From the NCBI GenBank assembly GCA_029931535.1, contig JAQPZY010001569.1, positions 4,079,001-4,143,000 on the forward strand: 64,000 nucleotides of DNA, written 5' to 3'. Origin of the DNA: Margaritifera margaritifera. Lineage: Eukaryota > Mollusca > Bivalvia > Unionida > Margaritiferidae. Below, one piece after another: positions 11,195 to 23,384 of this stretch; position 1 is the first letter of the stretch, and each line of letters starts with the position of its first letter. A program made the position numbers and the translations under genes. The notes beneath the pieces were generated by a model, which was not told the DNA's origin, did not search any database, and saw only the letters and a program-made list of their open reading frames with translations.

Positions 11195-12300
11195 ACGAAA
11201 TGTGATGAAGAAAATACATTTGCATAGGATAAACTCTTTTTATAAGCTCGCTGTATGGTGGTTTTTATATTGTGATGTGATCTATATGTCTTACCAAACT
11301 TTGTGGAAGGCTTGCACTTGGGGTAAGGAAGAACTATATCGAATTTGGGTCGAAGGTCAAGGTCAAGGTCACTGACTGAAAAGAGAAAAATTGGTTCAGC
11401 ACAATAAAAGTTCTCCATTATATACAGTGACCAAACTTTGTGGATGGCTTTTACTTCGGGATTAGGAAGAAGCCTATCGATTTCAGAGTCCAAAGGTCAA
11501 GGTCACATCAACTGAAAGTATAAAAATGGTTTCCACACACTGGCATTAGTTCTACATAATATAACTGGACCAAACTTAGTGGATGGCTTGCATTGGGTAG
11601 TCTGATAAATCGATCCCCGAAACCTGTGTTGATACTGATGGACGATTTAAGGGTGTGTGATGTCACCTATTCAAACAATTCAGGAATGTTTGCAGACAGA
11701 ACTGTCCGCAACACGTCGGAGTACATCATAGACACCTACCGGTATTTCTCGCGTCTCCTGAGCTACCGTCGCTTGAAGGGTTCTTTTGGCGATATGTACA
11801 GTATATTTCCGGATCAAATCTTATGTTTGACGACTTGTAAATCCACGTGGAATAAACACAACCCTATGTCCTGTGGCCGTTTTGAATTTCGTGGCTACAT
11901 ACGGCTGTTACCAAATACCGGTAAGTGTCTAAACTGTACGCTGGTGTGTTCCAGATAGATTTCTAGGCAGCAAAATTGCACATTTTAATTAACGGGTGAC
12001 ACCAGACCCTCAAGTCGTTTATCAGTATCAACAGGGGGGGGGGGGGCTGATTTATCAGACTAGCATTTGGAATAAGGAAGTAACCTATTGATTTTGAGGT
12101 CAAGGTCACTGTGACTGAAATAAGTAAAATTGTTTCTGCACAATAACGTTCGTCCTACATAGATCTGGACGAAACGTTGTGGATGGCATGTACTTGCAGA
12201 AAGGAAGAAGCCTATCGACTTGGAGATTAACGGCAAGGTCACGGTGACAGAAAGAAGACGCAGTTTCTGTACAAAATGTCGGGTATTTGTATAGAGGGCT
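11195..12300. repeat. Family C tandem array (~143-bp units), interrupted by a fold-back element
   Basis: Units contain ACCAAACTTTGTGGA(A/T)GGCTTG, TAAGGAAGAA, GAATTTGGGTC-like, AAGGTCAAGGTCAC and CTGAAA. Copies start near 11291, 11430 and 11572. The third is cut at 11597 by the element 11598-12062 and continues at 12063. The same family forms a cleaner array at 58455-59190. Open frames here (for example 11188-11493) arise from the repeat and are not genes. Confidence 0.8.
11598..12062. mobile_element. Fold-back hAT-type MITE, copy 1 (nested in family C)
   Basis: The ends are a perfect 14-bp inverted repeat, TAGTCTGATAAATC and GATTTATCAGACTA. The inverted similarity extends far inward (TGTTGATACTGAT, ACGACTTGTAAATCCACGTGG and others), so the whole 465 bp can fold back on itself. 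It is flanked by GCATTGGG (11590-11597) and GCATTTGG (12063-12070), an 8-bp duplication with one change. It interrupts a family C repeat unit, so it inserted after the array formed. A poly-G run lies at about 12034-12046. The 11593-11958 open frame is non-coding. Confidence 0.8.
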
Positions 12301-13816
12301 ATTAAACACTGGGCGGGTGTATTATTGTGCCTTTCACGGTACTCTTGTTGGTTTTAATTGGTAAACGCCTAGATTGAATTTATTATTAAAGTCTGAAGAA
12401 ACGTTTTACATCAATTACTGATATATTCTAGGAATCTCCACTGTTAACTGATAAAATTGGGGTTGGTGGAAAATGTATTTTTCCGACAGGAAACTGTTTG
12501 ATGTGGACTTCATCATTGGTGATTTAGAGGACAAAAAAGGCAACTATTTATTGCGTAATCTGTTAGTAACAATTTGCTACATACCTGTATTTCTTGGATG
12601 ACCATGAATGGATCGTGGCGGTCAAACAATTGACGTCTCAGCTGGGTGCAGAATATGTCAATCAATTATCATACAGCGAACATTCCAGTGATTGCTGCCC
12701 AATATGATCAACCAGCTAGGTTTAAATGTTTATATAATTGCTCTTTTTCAGTTATTACTTAATGGTTAGATATTAGTTTGTCCAATCTAGTGGGTCACCT
12801 AACCAGATCTGGCTATATAACATGTACAGTTTCTAATCTTTTTTTACTCCGAACTTTTGTTCGGGCCAATTTGCTTGAAAACAATTGTCGCAGCTTAAAT
12901 GTATTTTGACAATCGCCCTGATTATTTTCCTTGAGAAAAGTGCCCAGTTTAAATAAAAAGCTATACATGGTTCGTACAATCCTGAAAAATCCTTGATTGT
13001 GAGGGCTTACGTTGGAAACTCATTGAATTTCAAAAAATTGGTTTTATCCTTGAAAAGTTCTTGAATTTGTTTTTTAAAAAAACTTGGATTTTGCCAAGAT
13101 CCCTTTGAGTTTTATGTGGAATACAAAAGCTTTAAAACTGAATAAAATATATCACTTTTTACATTAAAGAATTATTATTATTTATGTATTTTACGAAAAT
13201 AATGAATACATAAATAAAATGAGATAAAATTTGATGGATTAAAACCACACACAACGCCTGTAGTTAAGGTTCCATTTCAGCAAGATGAAATACTCTTGAA
13301 AACTTGGAAGGCCTTGAAAACTATTTGAAAAGTCTGAAAATAAAATCTACAGGTTTCTCAGAACCATGCTATGGTAATTAGTAGTTGGAACATTCTCAAA
13401 TCTGTGAGGTCAGTTCATTACAGCACACTAAGTACATGATGTTAGCCGGCATCTAGACACTACATGTTCTGGCATTCAGACTCCATTTAGAGACCTTTTT
13501 ACGGATAGGAAAACAAGCAACTATCTGTTTATTTTGATAAAGAATCGGGAACTCTCCTATTATTCATTTACCAACATATTTGGGAGGAGATATTGTGTTT
13601 TGCCCATTCGTTCATGTCTTTATGCATATGTTCTTCCATGAGTTTGTTCATTAGTTCATTTGTTTATTCGTCACGCCTTCAATATCTTGGACCTTAAATC
13701 ACCTACATGAATTTGGTATGTCGATGCATCTCAGGGAGAGTAACTCTACCATACCAAAGTTAAGTCACTGTGACCTGATTTTCACTCTGGAGTGACTTTG
13801 TTATTTCATCTAGATA
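12301..13816. other. Intergenic; second copy of the dispersed repeat at 12960-13345
   Basis: The segment 12960-13345 is a diverged copy of the dispersed repeat at 1846-2110. The remainder shows no exon, RNA gene or terminal repeats. Microhomology to other repeats is weak. Confidence 0.45.
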
Positions 13817-14490
13817 TGTTAACTCTTCAATACCTTGGAGCGTATTTCACTTTCAAAAGCAGTTATCAGGCTATTTACTCTTGCTTCCTGCAGCTGAAGG
13901 TTTGAATCGTCTGCTTTATGATTTCCCTCTAGAGATGCGATTAGATCGTCTTCAGATTGCTGTAGCTTGGCATTCAGCCCTGCCCTTAGATATCTGATCT
14001 GATTCAAAATGGCTTCTGCGTCCTTTTGAATATAATTAGTACTGTCTCTCATTGTATTTTTACATGCTTCAAATGACTGTCAAGTTTGTGTAGGTATGCT
14101 TGTACTTCTTTTTATTTTATCTGAATATTTTCGGTTTTGAGCGTATCATTAAGAGATCTGATATTGTCACAATTTTGGTGTTCCAGAAATCCACACGTAT
14201 TGTAGCACAATGTGTTGTGGTCTAAGCAGAAGTTTTTGATACGTTCATCGAAATGTTTTGGCACTTTTCTATGCAAGATAAATAGGATTTCACGCCACAT
14301 GTTTCGTCTGCAGAATCAATTCTTAGTAGGTTATGCTGACCAGTCTTTGGAAGATCGTCGTGGTATTCTTGGCAAGTATCACACATTTGCTTGCAACAAT
14401 CACTACAGTAGGATAAGTTTGTCTACCCTTTTTACAGCAAATATCACATTTCTCACCAGGCGTTTCCACTGCAATGTACACTAAAGAAAT
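13817..14490 (-). pseudogene. TRIM-type (B-box and coiled-coil) pseudogene
   Basis: Read on the minus strand, 14300-14112 encodes a second B-box zinc finger: HFDERIKNFCLDHNTLCYNT followed by CGFLEHQNC, matching the Cx2H..Cx7-ish CxxC..H..H spacing of mollusc TRIM proteins. Further upstream (about 14480-14300), zinc-binding Cys pairs of a first B-box (CDTCQEYH, C..CCKKG) survive in different frames. Downstream, 14052-13819 encodes a coiled coil (AEAILNQIRYLRAGLNAKLQ, EARVNSLITAFESEI). Stops and frame changes separate the parts and no RING was found, so it is a decayed retrocopy or gene fragment. TRIM proteins are often E3 ubiquitin ligases. Confidence 0.7.
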
Positions 14491-15595
14491 CACCATACTG
14501 TTTACGGGTTTAAATCAAAGCTAAAAGTCAATCTTCTGGACTTTGCACATTTTTTGTGAAGTTCTGAAAACTGAACAAAAATAAATTCCTTGTTTTAGTG
14601 GCAGTTGGTTAACTATTTATACCTATTTTGTAACTACAATAATGTAATATGGATACTCATGTCAGTTAGAATTGATTACAATGTATAGTTTCTGCTGTCC
14701 TCATTTGAAGTCATATGGCCAAAATATATGGTGTAATGACCAAGAAGGGCACATAAACCTTAACTGGCAGAGAAAGCATCTTTATATGTAAGGATGAAAA
14801 GAAACAACAGAGTATAAGTTCTTTTACAGACAGAGTTGCACGTGGAAGTTACTTATGTAGTGATAAGAATGGCATGCAAGCAGGAAGAAAAGAAAGCCCC
14901 CCCCCCCCCAAAAAAAAGGCCAACACACGGCCATTCTCCATTTTTTAAAGCGTCCTGCCACGGCTACCAACCGTAACATAAAAACAGGCATGTTGGAAAA
15001 CAATGCTTCTCTTTTTTGGAGCCTCTCTAGAGATCATAAAAGGGACGACCCACACCCATCGCCAGCCCTGGTCTCTAGATTGTATTTTTCTCGATACCGG
15101 CTCATAACTGCCTGTAATTACAGCCCAGGATATAAAATGGTGAAATCGCAGGACAGCCTGGCAATTTTGCTTTTAGGCGGAATGTGGGCATTGTTTATGT
15201 CATCATATAGGCCTATGAATATGTTTGTGGATTCAGTTATGTTGCTTGCGAACTCTCTTTTTGTAACTTACTGTTAACTAGTGTCCAGAAATTATTAACG
15301 AGAATCCAAAGATAAGTTTCATCAACCTTAGTTTTTTCAACAGTCTTAACATACGCATATTTGCTGTGTTAGATGAGCAAATCTTGGTTTTGTTTTGTTT
15401 CAGCTGTAAAGCCATGCCGAATAGCCTCGTTATATAGTTTTTGATAATACTTCTGCTGTTGGAGTGAATTATTCTCTATTCCCATGGCTTGCACATGAAG
15501 TACAATACCATAGAAAATTCGATTTTTGTGGTTGGGGCATTTTGTGTATGTGTTTTGCTAATAATAGGTTTAAAATATTTTTTTTTTTTAAATTT
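14491..15595. other. Unassigned stretch with C and A homopolymers
   Basis: Contains a C-run followed by an A-run near 14897-14917. The + strand open frame 14990-15277 is hydrophobic in its second half but has no splice signals, family resemblance or supporting context. Nothing here can be annotated with confidence. Confidence 0.4.
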
Positions 15596-15599
15596 AATT

Positions 15600-17620
15600 T
15601 AGAAAGTAAAAAAAAGTATTGTAGTTAAAATGTGCACCGGATGCTTTCTTGTTGATGTATTTGTGCCTTTGGCGACTTTGACTTTGGCAGACTTGTATGT
15701 AGCTGGGTTTGAAATGTACGCATCAAGGCAGGTAGTTGTTCCAACAATGTTGACAGTGGCATTTGTAGTTTACGAGTTTCTACTATGAATCTGAAGGCCA
15801 TATTGGATGAGGCCGACGACGTGTGAGGTGGCTACCATTTTTTTAAAAAACATACAAAAAAAAAAAAAAAAGCGAAAACGCATAAATAGGGCACGTTGGC
15901 AATATATTTTGTGTCTGCCTGTTATTGAAAAACCGCATCGTATGCAAGAGGTGCGCTGGAAATAAGCCTCAAGTCAGAAAGCGTTCGTTTCGAGGGTTAT
16001 GTCGTTCCGGCAGACAACACATAGCTTATAATGAATTTCCAGCGAGATTTCATGGTCTCACGAGGCTGGGTTCTTCCTCCGGATATTAGGTCGGTTTTTG
16101 CCACTTCATCAATTACAACCGAAGTGTATACCTTGTGCGATGCAGCCCGTATTTTATTTTTCATGGTTGCGAATTTGTCGACTTCATCTAGGATAAGGTT
16201 GAACTCTTCCTCGGAGATGGCGTTGTTACGTAGCACCTTTAATATGTGGTCTGAAATTGTGTTGCGCTTTGTTTCGGCAAAGACGCAGATTTCATCGTGC
16301 TTTTTAGCTTTGATGGATAGTCATAGGCTGATAACATTCCCAGCTTAAGAAATCTGACCACACTTCAAAGCTGTGATCTCAACGACAATCGCAATGGGGG
16401 CAGCAATGATTGCTGATAATAGTCGAATCCCTGCGTAAACCGGTGCCCAGGGACACAGCCGACAGTGTAATGTCAGCGCCATTCACCGCGTCTACTGCGC
16501 GCATGTACATTTTGTACAGTGTTCAGCCTCAGCCTATAAGGACGTTTCAGCCTCGCAGATCTTTTTTTTTCAGGCGAAAATCTTGTAGGTCTTGGAGTTT
16601 GGGGTATAGCGACATTTTATTATTTCTATAAACAGCGTGATATGAAAGTTTAAATAATCTGGCGGGGGTTAGCTCCCCTGCAGACACGCACCTTAACCTG
16701 TCACTGTGGTGTGCTGTTAAGACGGCGGTGATGCCAAAGAAGGCGTCAGTTTGCTTGATATCACTAGATATGGACAATAACACGTCCGCCAACACGCTTG
16801 ACAAGGGTCGCAAATAACATACCCTCTGTTCATAGGTTCAATGAATGTTTGTTTTTCTGGCCGATTACTGTAATGTGGCAGAGCGCGTCTTTTTCGAATA
16901 TAAATCTGTTTTTTCCTTGTCGGTGAGATACTCCGAAGGAAAGGTTATCGCCGAGGACGTTTTTCTCTAAATGCCACGTTGGAGTAACAATTGAGCCAAG
17001 GGCAGTACAATCGGCAAAGAAATCGCAATTAACCCTATTTTCTCGCGGGTTGGCTTAGGATGCTCTGTGTAACCCCAGTGCTCGATGTCCATCTGCTTTG
17101 CATTCGCGTTCCACCCCAGTCTGAACCGGTACGTATCAACACCAAGATACTATCGCACTAGTAGTTTGTATTCCTTGTCGATGTCATGCACTTTTTGTGC
17201 GAGATTCATCAATACTCCTTCGTCGATTTCTGCATTTGCAGGCGGCACAAATGATTCGTGTTACTTTACTATGTCGAGTTCTAATTGCGAAAGCTGAAGA
17301 TGGTTGGAATGGCTGAAAATCCCGACGACCGTGCGTTGACGTTGAGACCCTCGCACCGGATGGTGTCTCCAGTGGCAAACATTGTCGCAAAGCTAGTTGT
17401 AAAGCTTTCCTGTGAGACGTTAGCGGGAACGGCATACTGATTACTGCTGTCATTATGTGCCCGTACGACTTCAAGTATGGCCATTGAAAAATTCATACAC
17501 CTCTTGATTGTTTCAATATACATTCTAAATTCGTTTTCATTCCTCTTGATATGATAGAATCTGGATGCCTTTTTCGTTTTGCTTATTCGTATGTCTCGAT
17601 GCTTTACTTGTTTGGACACA
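15600..17620 (-). pseudogene. Unrecognised decayed multi-frame coding island
   Basis: On the minus strand a protein-like signal runs from a start at about 17619 down to 16000 and perhaps 15600, crossing frames and in-frame stops. The first open part (17619-17281) begins MSKQVKHRDIRISK and contains CMNFSMAILEVVRAHNDSSN. It stops at TAG, and the sense continues in another frame with FVPPANAEIDEGVL and MDIEHWGYTEH. After more breaks comes a hydrophobic, membrane-like segment (AGIRLLSAIIAAPIAIVVEI, about 16430-16375). A charged helical part follows, 16236-15997 (ISEEEFNLILDEVDKFATMK). The island is richer in G+C and CpG than its flanks. I cannot name the family. Layout and multi-frame decay suggest a mobile or virus-like multi-copy element, not a host gene. 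Confidence 0.5.
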
Positions 17621-17681
17621 TAATAATGAAAAAGATATATCTAACATACATTTTGAATCTAGTGACGACAACTTTGGTTAT

Positions 17682-17684
<3 letters not shown>

Positions 17685-17765
<81 letters not shown>
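17685..17765. repeat. (TA)n microsatellite
   Basis: About 40 uninterrupted TA dinucleotides directly beside the decayed coding island. The Tyr-Ile open frames here are artefacts of the repeat. Confidence 0.98.
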
Positions 17766-17767
<2 letters not shown>

Positions 17768-17878
17768 AGAATTAGCTAAAAGATCTATAAATAGAAACAG
17801 GTAGGTTAGGAAGTGGCCTCGGACTCTGTGTTATTGTTTTGTTTTTATGCAATAATAAGGTAGGTGACCTTATGATTA

Positions 17879-18342
17879 GTCCAATAAATCATCCCCCCAA
17901 ATATGTGTTGATACTGATTGACCATTTGTTGGTATGATATCACCTGTTCATTAAAATGTGCAATTTTTCTGCATACCAATCTTTCTGGAACACACCCGCG
18001 TACAGTTTAGACACCTATCGGTATTTGGTAACATCCATATGTAGCCACGAAATTCGAAGTGGCCACAGGGCATAATGTTGTGTTATTCCACGTGGATTTA
18101 CAAGTTGTCAAACATAGGATTTGATCATGAAATATTCTGTACATATCGTCAATAGGACCGTTCAACCGACGGTAGCTCAAAAGATGCTAGAAATACCGGT
18201 AAGTGTCTAAAAATGTACACCGATATGTTGCGGACAGATTTGCCTGCAAACGATTCCCCGATTTTATGAATAGGTGATATCAGACCCACAAATAGTCCAG
18301 CAGCAGCAACACACGGTTTGGGGGGGGGGGGCTAATTTACTG
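17879..18342. mobile_element. Fold-back MITE, copy 2 of the 11598 family (opposite orientation)
   Basis: Matches 11598-12062 when one is reverse-complemented: TGTGTTGATACTGAT, ATAAAATGTGCAA-like, AGTTTAGACACCTA(C/T)CGG, CCACGTGGATTTACAAGT and ACATATCGTC blocks are collinear. The ends are AATAAATCATCCCCCC and a G-run followed by CTAATTTACTG. Perfect 8-bp direct repeats TATGATTA sit at 17871-17878 and 18343-18350, taken as the target duplication. The exact end differs by 2-3 bases from copy 1. Confidence 0.75.
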
Positions 18343-18350
18343 TATGATTA

Positions 18351-19128
18351 CATGCACATATGGGCAGGAAGGTCAGTTGTGGGTAATACATGACAGCACA
18401 ATAGAACGGTAATTTTAATTATTCAGTAATTCATTTTATTTTATTGTTTTGCAAAAAGATCAAACTATTTTTAAATTTAAGTAGGGGCCTGGTGGTGTCA
18501 TAGAATACCTACTTAAACATGCGAGAACCATACTCGGTGATATCATACTTGTGTATGAGGGAGGCATTCGGTGAAGAAGAAAGTTCTCGATTTGAGAACT
18601 GTCTTGCTCAAAAGGCAACCAATCAGTCTTCCGTACCTGGCTAGAAATAGACTGTTTATTTGCATACGCCGTCTCTGTCAATATGCTATCGAAAGAAATT
18701 AATCATGAGAGGAAAATATGGAATAATATAAATCCGTCCTGGTCCTGAAATTGCTGATTTTACAGTGATTTACTTTATGCACATTTATCTCAAAAGCCAA
18801 TGGTGAACAGGCTGATATCATCCCGGCATAAGTTATATAAAAGATAGCCGCAAAGCATGGCACACAGTGTCAGACGCGATCCTGTGTCCAAAGTTTTTAT
18901 TTATGTTTGCATTTATTTAAGATTACGGTTTATGGTAATTGAATTTGTGCTGTTAGAATTGTGGTACAACTGGACCTAGGTCACAATAACTTTCCATATA
19001 TCATCTCGACATTTGTTTGTCAGTACTGAACTTTCCAGTGTGTCCAAATTTAAATAAATCACATGTCAATTTAAAGTACCTCTAAAGATGAACTCACAAT
19101 GAAATTCTTGTCATAGGGTAACATATTT
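18351..19128. other. Intergenic, nothing assigned
   Basis: A 73-residue minus-strand open frame (18460-18681) has no family resemblance and no clear splice sites. CpG content rises towards the candidate promoter on the right. Confidence 0.4.
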
Positions 19129-19395
19129 CACTTCCGGGCAGGCGTCAATGTCAGAAAACTCACTGTGCACCGTTGTCAAAATACGTACAGACAATCATAC
19201 CATAACGCTCATGTACTAAAGAATAAACAATTTCTTTTAAATCTATATCATGAACGCCTAAATCTAAGCCAAGGGTCACCGCCACAAAAAGAGAGGAAAA
19301 AATACTAAAAAAATAGATTGGGACTACATTCGTCCCAAAAAATAATAATTGTAACCGGAGTCCGTCTTAAATTTTAGTACTGACCGGAAGTATGG
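19129..19395 (+). promoter_or_regulatory. Candidate promoter of gene 2 with two ETS-type sites
   Basis: CACTTCCGGG (19129-19138, reverse orientation) and ACCGGAAGTATGG (19383-19395) both contain the ETS/GABP core CCGGAAGT or its complement. Such sites are typical of TATA-less housekeeping promoters. The region has more CpG than most of the window. A donor follows 90 bases after the second site. That this drives gene 2 is inferred from position and the downstream exon structure. Confidence 0.45.
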
Positions 19396-19479
19396 GTGAA
19401 GCCTCCTTTTCGATTACAGCAGGTTGTGGAAAGTTGATATTGAAAGAACGTTAGGAAATAGCTACTCTTACATTATCAG
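19390..19479 (+). other. Gene 2: candidate 5' non-coding first exon
   Basis: The sequence ends in TTATCAG|GTAAGG, a good donor at 19480, just after an ETS-type site that could mark the start of transcription. Spliced to the acceptor at 23629 it would place the first AUG of exon 2 at 23719. An upstream ATG (near 19393) opens a short reading frame if transcription starts before it. There is no transcript evidence. Confidence 0.35.
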
Positions 19480-20147
19480 GTAAGGAAGATTGAATAAATT
19501 TATATAACGTATGGTGACCTCAGTGGGTGAATCTTTCTTTTTTTTCCATATGTGATGTGTTAGTCTTTTTCAGTAAATAGACAACATAGTTTCCCGCGAC
19601 TTACCAAATTTCGACGATCTAAATTTTGGTGTAAAGAAAAACAGAAAAAGAATACGTATCGTAATATGAATTCTTTTTATTGAACCTTGGAACTTTGGTA
19701 AAACGAAATCATTTCTTTCGCTGTAAAGTTCCTTGGCTACGTGAAAACTTGCAAGTTTGTTCGTGGTACTGTATCATCAAAATTGGGGTGGGAGTTTTTA
19801 GAATTGGAGTCATTGGTTTTGACGCAGTTAATCACTTTCAGAAACATAATCCCATTTAGATTGATACACTTTATTTCATTTCCAACATAACGCTTGCATA
19901 AAAAATTCCATTATGTTCATTCATATGCGTTTTGACGTGATTTTATACCGTGTTTGTAATAAATGGGAGGCATCCTCGACCTGCCTTGGTTTTAGTCTTA
20001 CAATGCAAGACGTCCACCCCGAAATTGTGATATTTGGGTGCGACATCTTACGTCCAAACAAATGGTGTTGTTTAGCATGTTCCCCAGTTGACTGACGGGG
20101 GAACTAGAAGCCAAATATTCAGGAATATCTCACACACTTTGCAGCGC
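19480..20147. other. Intron 1 of gene 2 (inferred), unassigned part
   Basis: No repeat with definable ends and no further coding signal was found. The 60-residue + frame at 19913-20095 is unsupported. Confidence 0.35.
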
Positions 20148-20155
20148 ATATTGAC

Positions 20156-21643
20156 TAGGGGTGAAATGATTAATCGATATTTCGATGTATCTATACTTTT
20201 TCTATATTGATATCCATATCGATACAAGAGGAGAAGAATCGATACAAAACAATACTTACTCTATCAAGTTACTTTAATCTTCAGCAGTTGTGAATAATTA
20301 TTAGTCATTTGCCTTTTCATTCTTTAAATTGAGAATTCATCTGAGACAGCCGTAGCAAGTACATGCATTCATTTCAGTCAGTAAAAAATAAAAACTATTG
20401 ACAACACCCACTCGCCTTCTGCAAATTAACACAAGGTGATTAACCCATGTGGTTCGAAATCTGCCCTCTTCCCCCGCCCCAATTCCATGCTAATTAGTTT
20501 ATCCCATCTGCATCTTCAGCCACTGATAACATATATCAGTGTAAAAGGAGACATCCCAAACTTATTCCCCATGTATGATTTAAGTACTTTATTGATCATT
20601 TAATAACCACTTTTACGCGAAATTTATCTGTTGAGTCGCATCTTGTCTACTGCGAAGGCTACACTTCTGGTGTGTCACACAGTGAAATATAATACATTCA
20701 ATTCCGATTAGTAGTTATTGTTTGTTCAAGTCCAGAGTATAACAATAACCACCAATCATAACTAACTAGCGTGTTAACTGCGTGACATACCGGAAATATT
20801 GGCAACCAAATTCGATCCAAATCGATACAAGTAACATCGAAACTTCACACAAAAGTGTCTATTAAATGATCTGTAAAGAACTTAAATCATACATGGGGAA
20901 TAAGTTTGGGATGTCTCCTTTTACATTGATATATGTAATCAGCGACCGAATGTGCCAATGGGATAAAAAAATATTTAGCACAGAATCGGCAAGGGGGCAG
21001 ATTCCAAACCGCACGAGTTATAGCCACCTTGTCAATTTGTGGAAGGGGAGTGGGTGTTGTTAATAATTTCTTTTTTCACTGACAGGAAGTACAATGTGAA
21101 GGATTTGGTTGTTAGTCATCTCTGCTCCCACACTCAGACTTGTTCTAGATAAGATTTTCCTTGCACAAGGAAATTGCACTGCTTCTTCCGTTTTGAAGAT
21201 GATACCGTAATTCCTTCAAAATTTAAGTTAAGACATGAAATTGGTAATAAGATGTTTTAAAAAAATTAACTCAGTGCAAAACAAAGGGCGTGGTGACCAG
21301 GATGAGTCATGCATCTGATTGAATGGAGCAGCCTGATATGGCCTTAAAGGTTGAATAAAAATCAATAACAACTAACAGGTAGTCTGTTTGGAAGTATTAT
21401 TATTTTTTTTTTTATCTTGTCAAGAATGAGAATGGCATATGAACAGATGATGAGTCTATGTTTGTTTGTAATCTGCATACTAGAAATACACCCAATATGT
21501 CAACACTTAAAAAATGGCACCACCCTACCATTGACAGACCTAAAGATGAAAAGACCACCATGTGTATCGATAATGTATCATATCATAGGCTGTTTATTGA
21601 GAATCGTATCAATACGTGGCAGAGGTGTATTGTTTCACCCCTA
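20156..21643. mobile_element. Palindromic hAT-type MITE, copy 1 (1.49 kb)
   Basis: The ends are TAGGGGTGAAA.. and ..TTTCACCCCTA, as in many hAT derivatives. Flanks are ATATTGAC (20148-20155) and ATATTGAA (21644-21651), an 8-bp duplication with one change. The interior is itself inverted: ACAACACCCACTC(G/T)CCTTC against its complement near 21045-21060, and CATGTATGATTTAAGTACTT against AAGAACTTAAATCATACATG. ATCGAT-rich sequence lies just inside the ends. No transposase is encoded. Confidence 0.88.
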
Positions 21644-21651
21644 ATATTGAA

Positions 21652-22635
21652 ACTTTTCCGCAAATTAAAGTCTAATTGCTTGTGTCAGATTTTGATTCCA
21701 TCAGGAAAAAGATCGAGTAAGTATAGTCCAACTAAAGAACATATAGTAACCAAGTTTTTACATTGCAATTGCATCTCAGAAATCTCTGTCATGGGTTTTC
21801 TACCAATAAAAAGGTAAAGAAAACCAAGATGTCAACAGCTGCCCTGGCTTGAACAGCTAACACTTACTCCAGGGCCAAAAACTTGAGGCAAATATGGCAT
21901 AAGTTAAATGGAACATTTTCACTGTTTTCTTTGATTTGAATTGTAGTTCATATTTAAATTTCATTCCCTCTAATACTTCTTAATCAGCACTTAGTGTCAT
22001 CGTCAACAAACATTAGTGACCCAGTTGATGACATCAGGATCTCAAAACAAGCGTGTGGGGTCATGAGAAACATGTCACACAAATCAAGGACAGTTAACGA
22101 TAATTATTATTTAATATAATGATAATACAAAATTTCAGTAGCAGTAATAATAATAATGTTACTAGTAAGACTGAAATACACTCAAAAACCTAAATACACA
22201 TGACTTGTATTTGTTTGAATAATAATAAAAAGCAAACTAAACTTTGATTAAGTTATTTTGATATGAATTATGTATTTTTTTACTTATTTATAGCACAATT
22301 CATGTAATGATATCACTCGGTCATACTTTATTGGACAGGTTATGATAAATGGCTAATCATAATAATCCACACAATGGAAGTGAAAAGTATCAAAGTACCA
22401 AAAGTATTCACCGACGTTCTATTATATATTTACTTTAACTTTTATTGATATAGTTGTTGACAAATAAAAAAATTATTTCAGAGCATTTAATAAAATTTTT
22501 GTTTAAAAGCTTTCCAAATATTTTGCAATGGTGAAACATGTTTTTATACACTGCTTTTGAGGATGTGAAAATGGATTGTAATTTACAAAATCAAGAATTT
22601 CAGACATAATAATCTAATTAATTAACTGCATTAAT

Positions 22636-22705
<70 letters not shown>

Positions 22706-23384
22706 ATAGCTGGAAATTTTATGTCACATTTGAATTTGGAATTACATTAATAAAGACAATTAGTTACAAATGAAAAGTAATCTACCTTGAGGCCCTCTGT
22801 TATGTACATATACATATATTATACAAGCTAATAATAATATGTTCACATACACACACACAAGGAAATTACACAGTACATAAACAACTATTTGCATAAATGG
22901 TACATAGCTGCAGAAATGAAAATGGTAAACAGGAGGTATATGGTATAACTGGTACTTTAATAAGTGCACCATATTTTTCTTAATGATTTTTAGTGATAAG
23001 ATTTTCAAGATGACCACTGTGGTTGCAATATTGGATCTGCAAGCAGTGCCATTTTCATATACGACCAACTAGACATTATAAAAAGTCATTTAGTAAAATC
23101 CCCATGTTGATATGACCATCCATTCATTCTAAAAAAAAGAACAGGTTGCTTTTATAATATTTGGCGTTGTTAAACTACTTGCTACTGAATCAGTCTGTAA
23201 ATTAGCAATACTTTTCTGAAGTCCATATACTAAATGCAAAGAAGTTGTGAAGTTATTTATTTGGTGATATATTTATTATTAATGCTGTAGCATAAGTGCA
23301 ATGATTCCATTTTGTTTCTTCACATTGTGCTCACCCAATATTTGTATTGTACTTCCATTTTAGTGACCTATGGGGTATATAAAC
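21652..23384. other. Intron 1 of gene 2 (inferred), AT-rich
   Basis: Apart from a TA microsatellite at 22639-22702 nothing can be assigned. The minus-strand frame 22760-23068 is hydrophobic but has no context. CACCACTGTGGTTGC near 23010-23025 resembles the pearl-like core unit and is probably a worn fragment of it. Confidence 0.4.
22639..22702. repeat. (TA)n microsatellite
   Basis: About 32 uninterrupted TA dinucleotides inside intron 1 of gene 2. Confidence 0.98.

Noticed and set aside
11593..11958. 121-codon open frame
   Set aside because: Lies inside a fold-back MITE whose second copy at 17.9 kb does not keep the frame.
14990..15277. Hydrophobic + strand open frame
   Set aside because: No start context, splice sites, homology or neighbours that would support a gene.
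17551..17775. Open frame ending in a Tyr-Ile repeat
   Set aside because: Artefact of the TA microsatellite.
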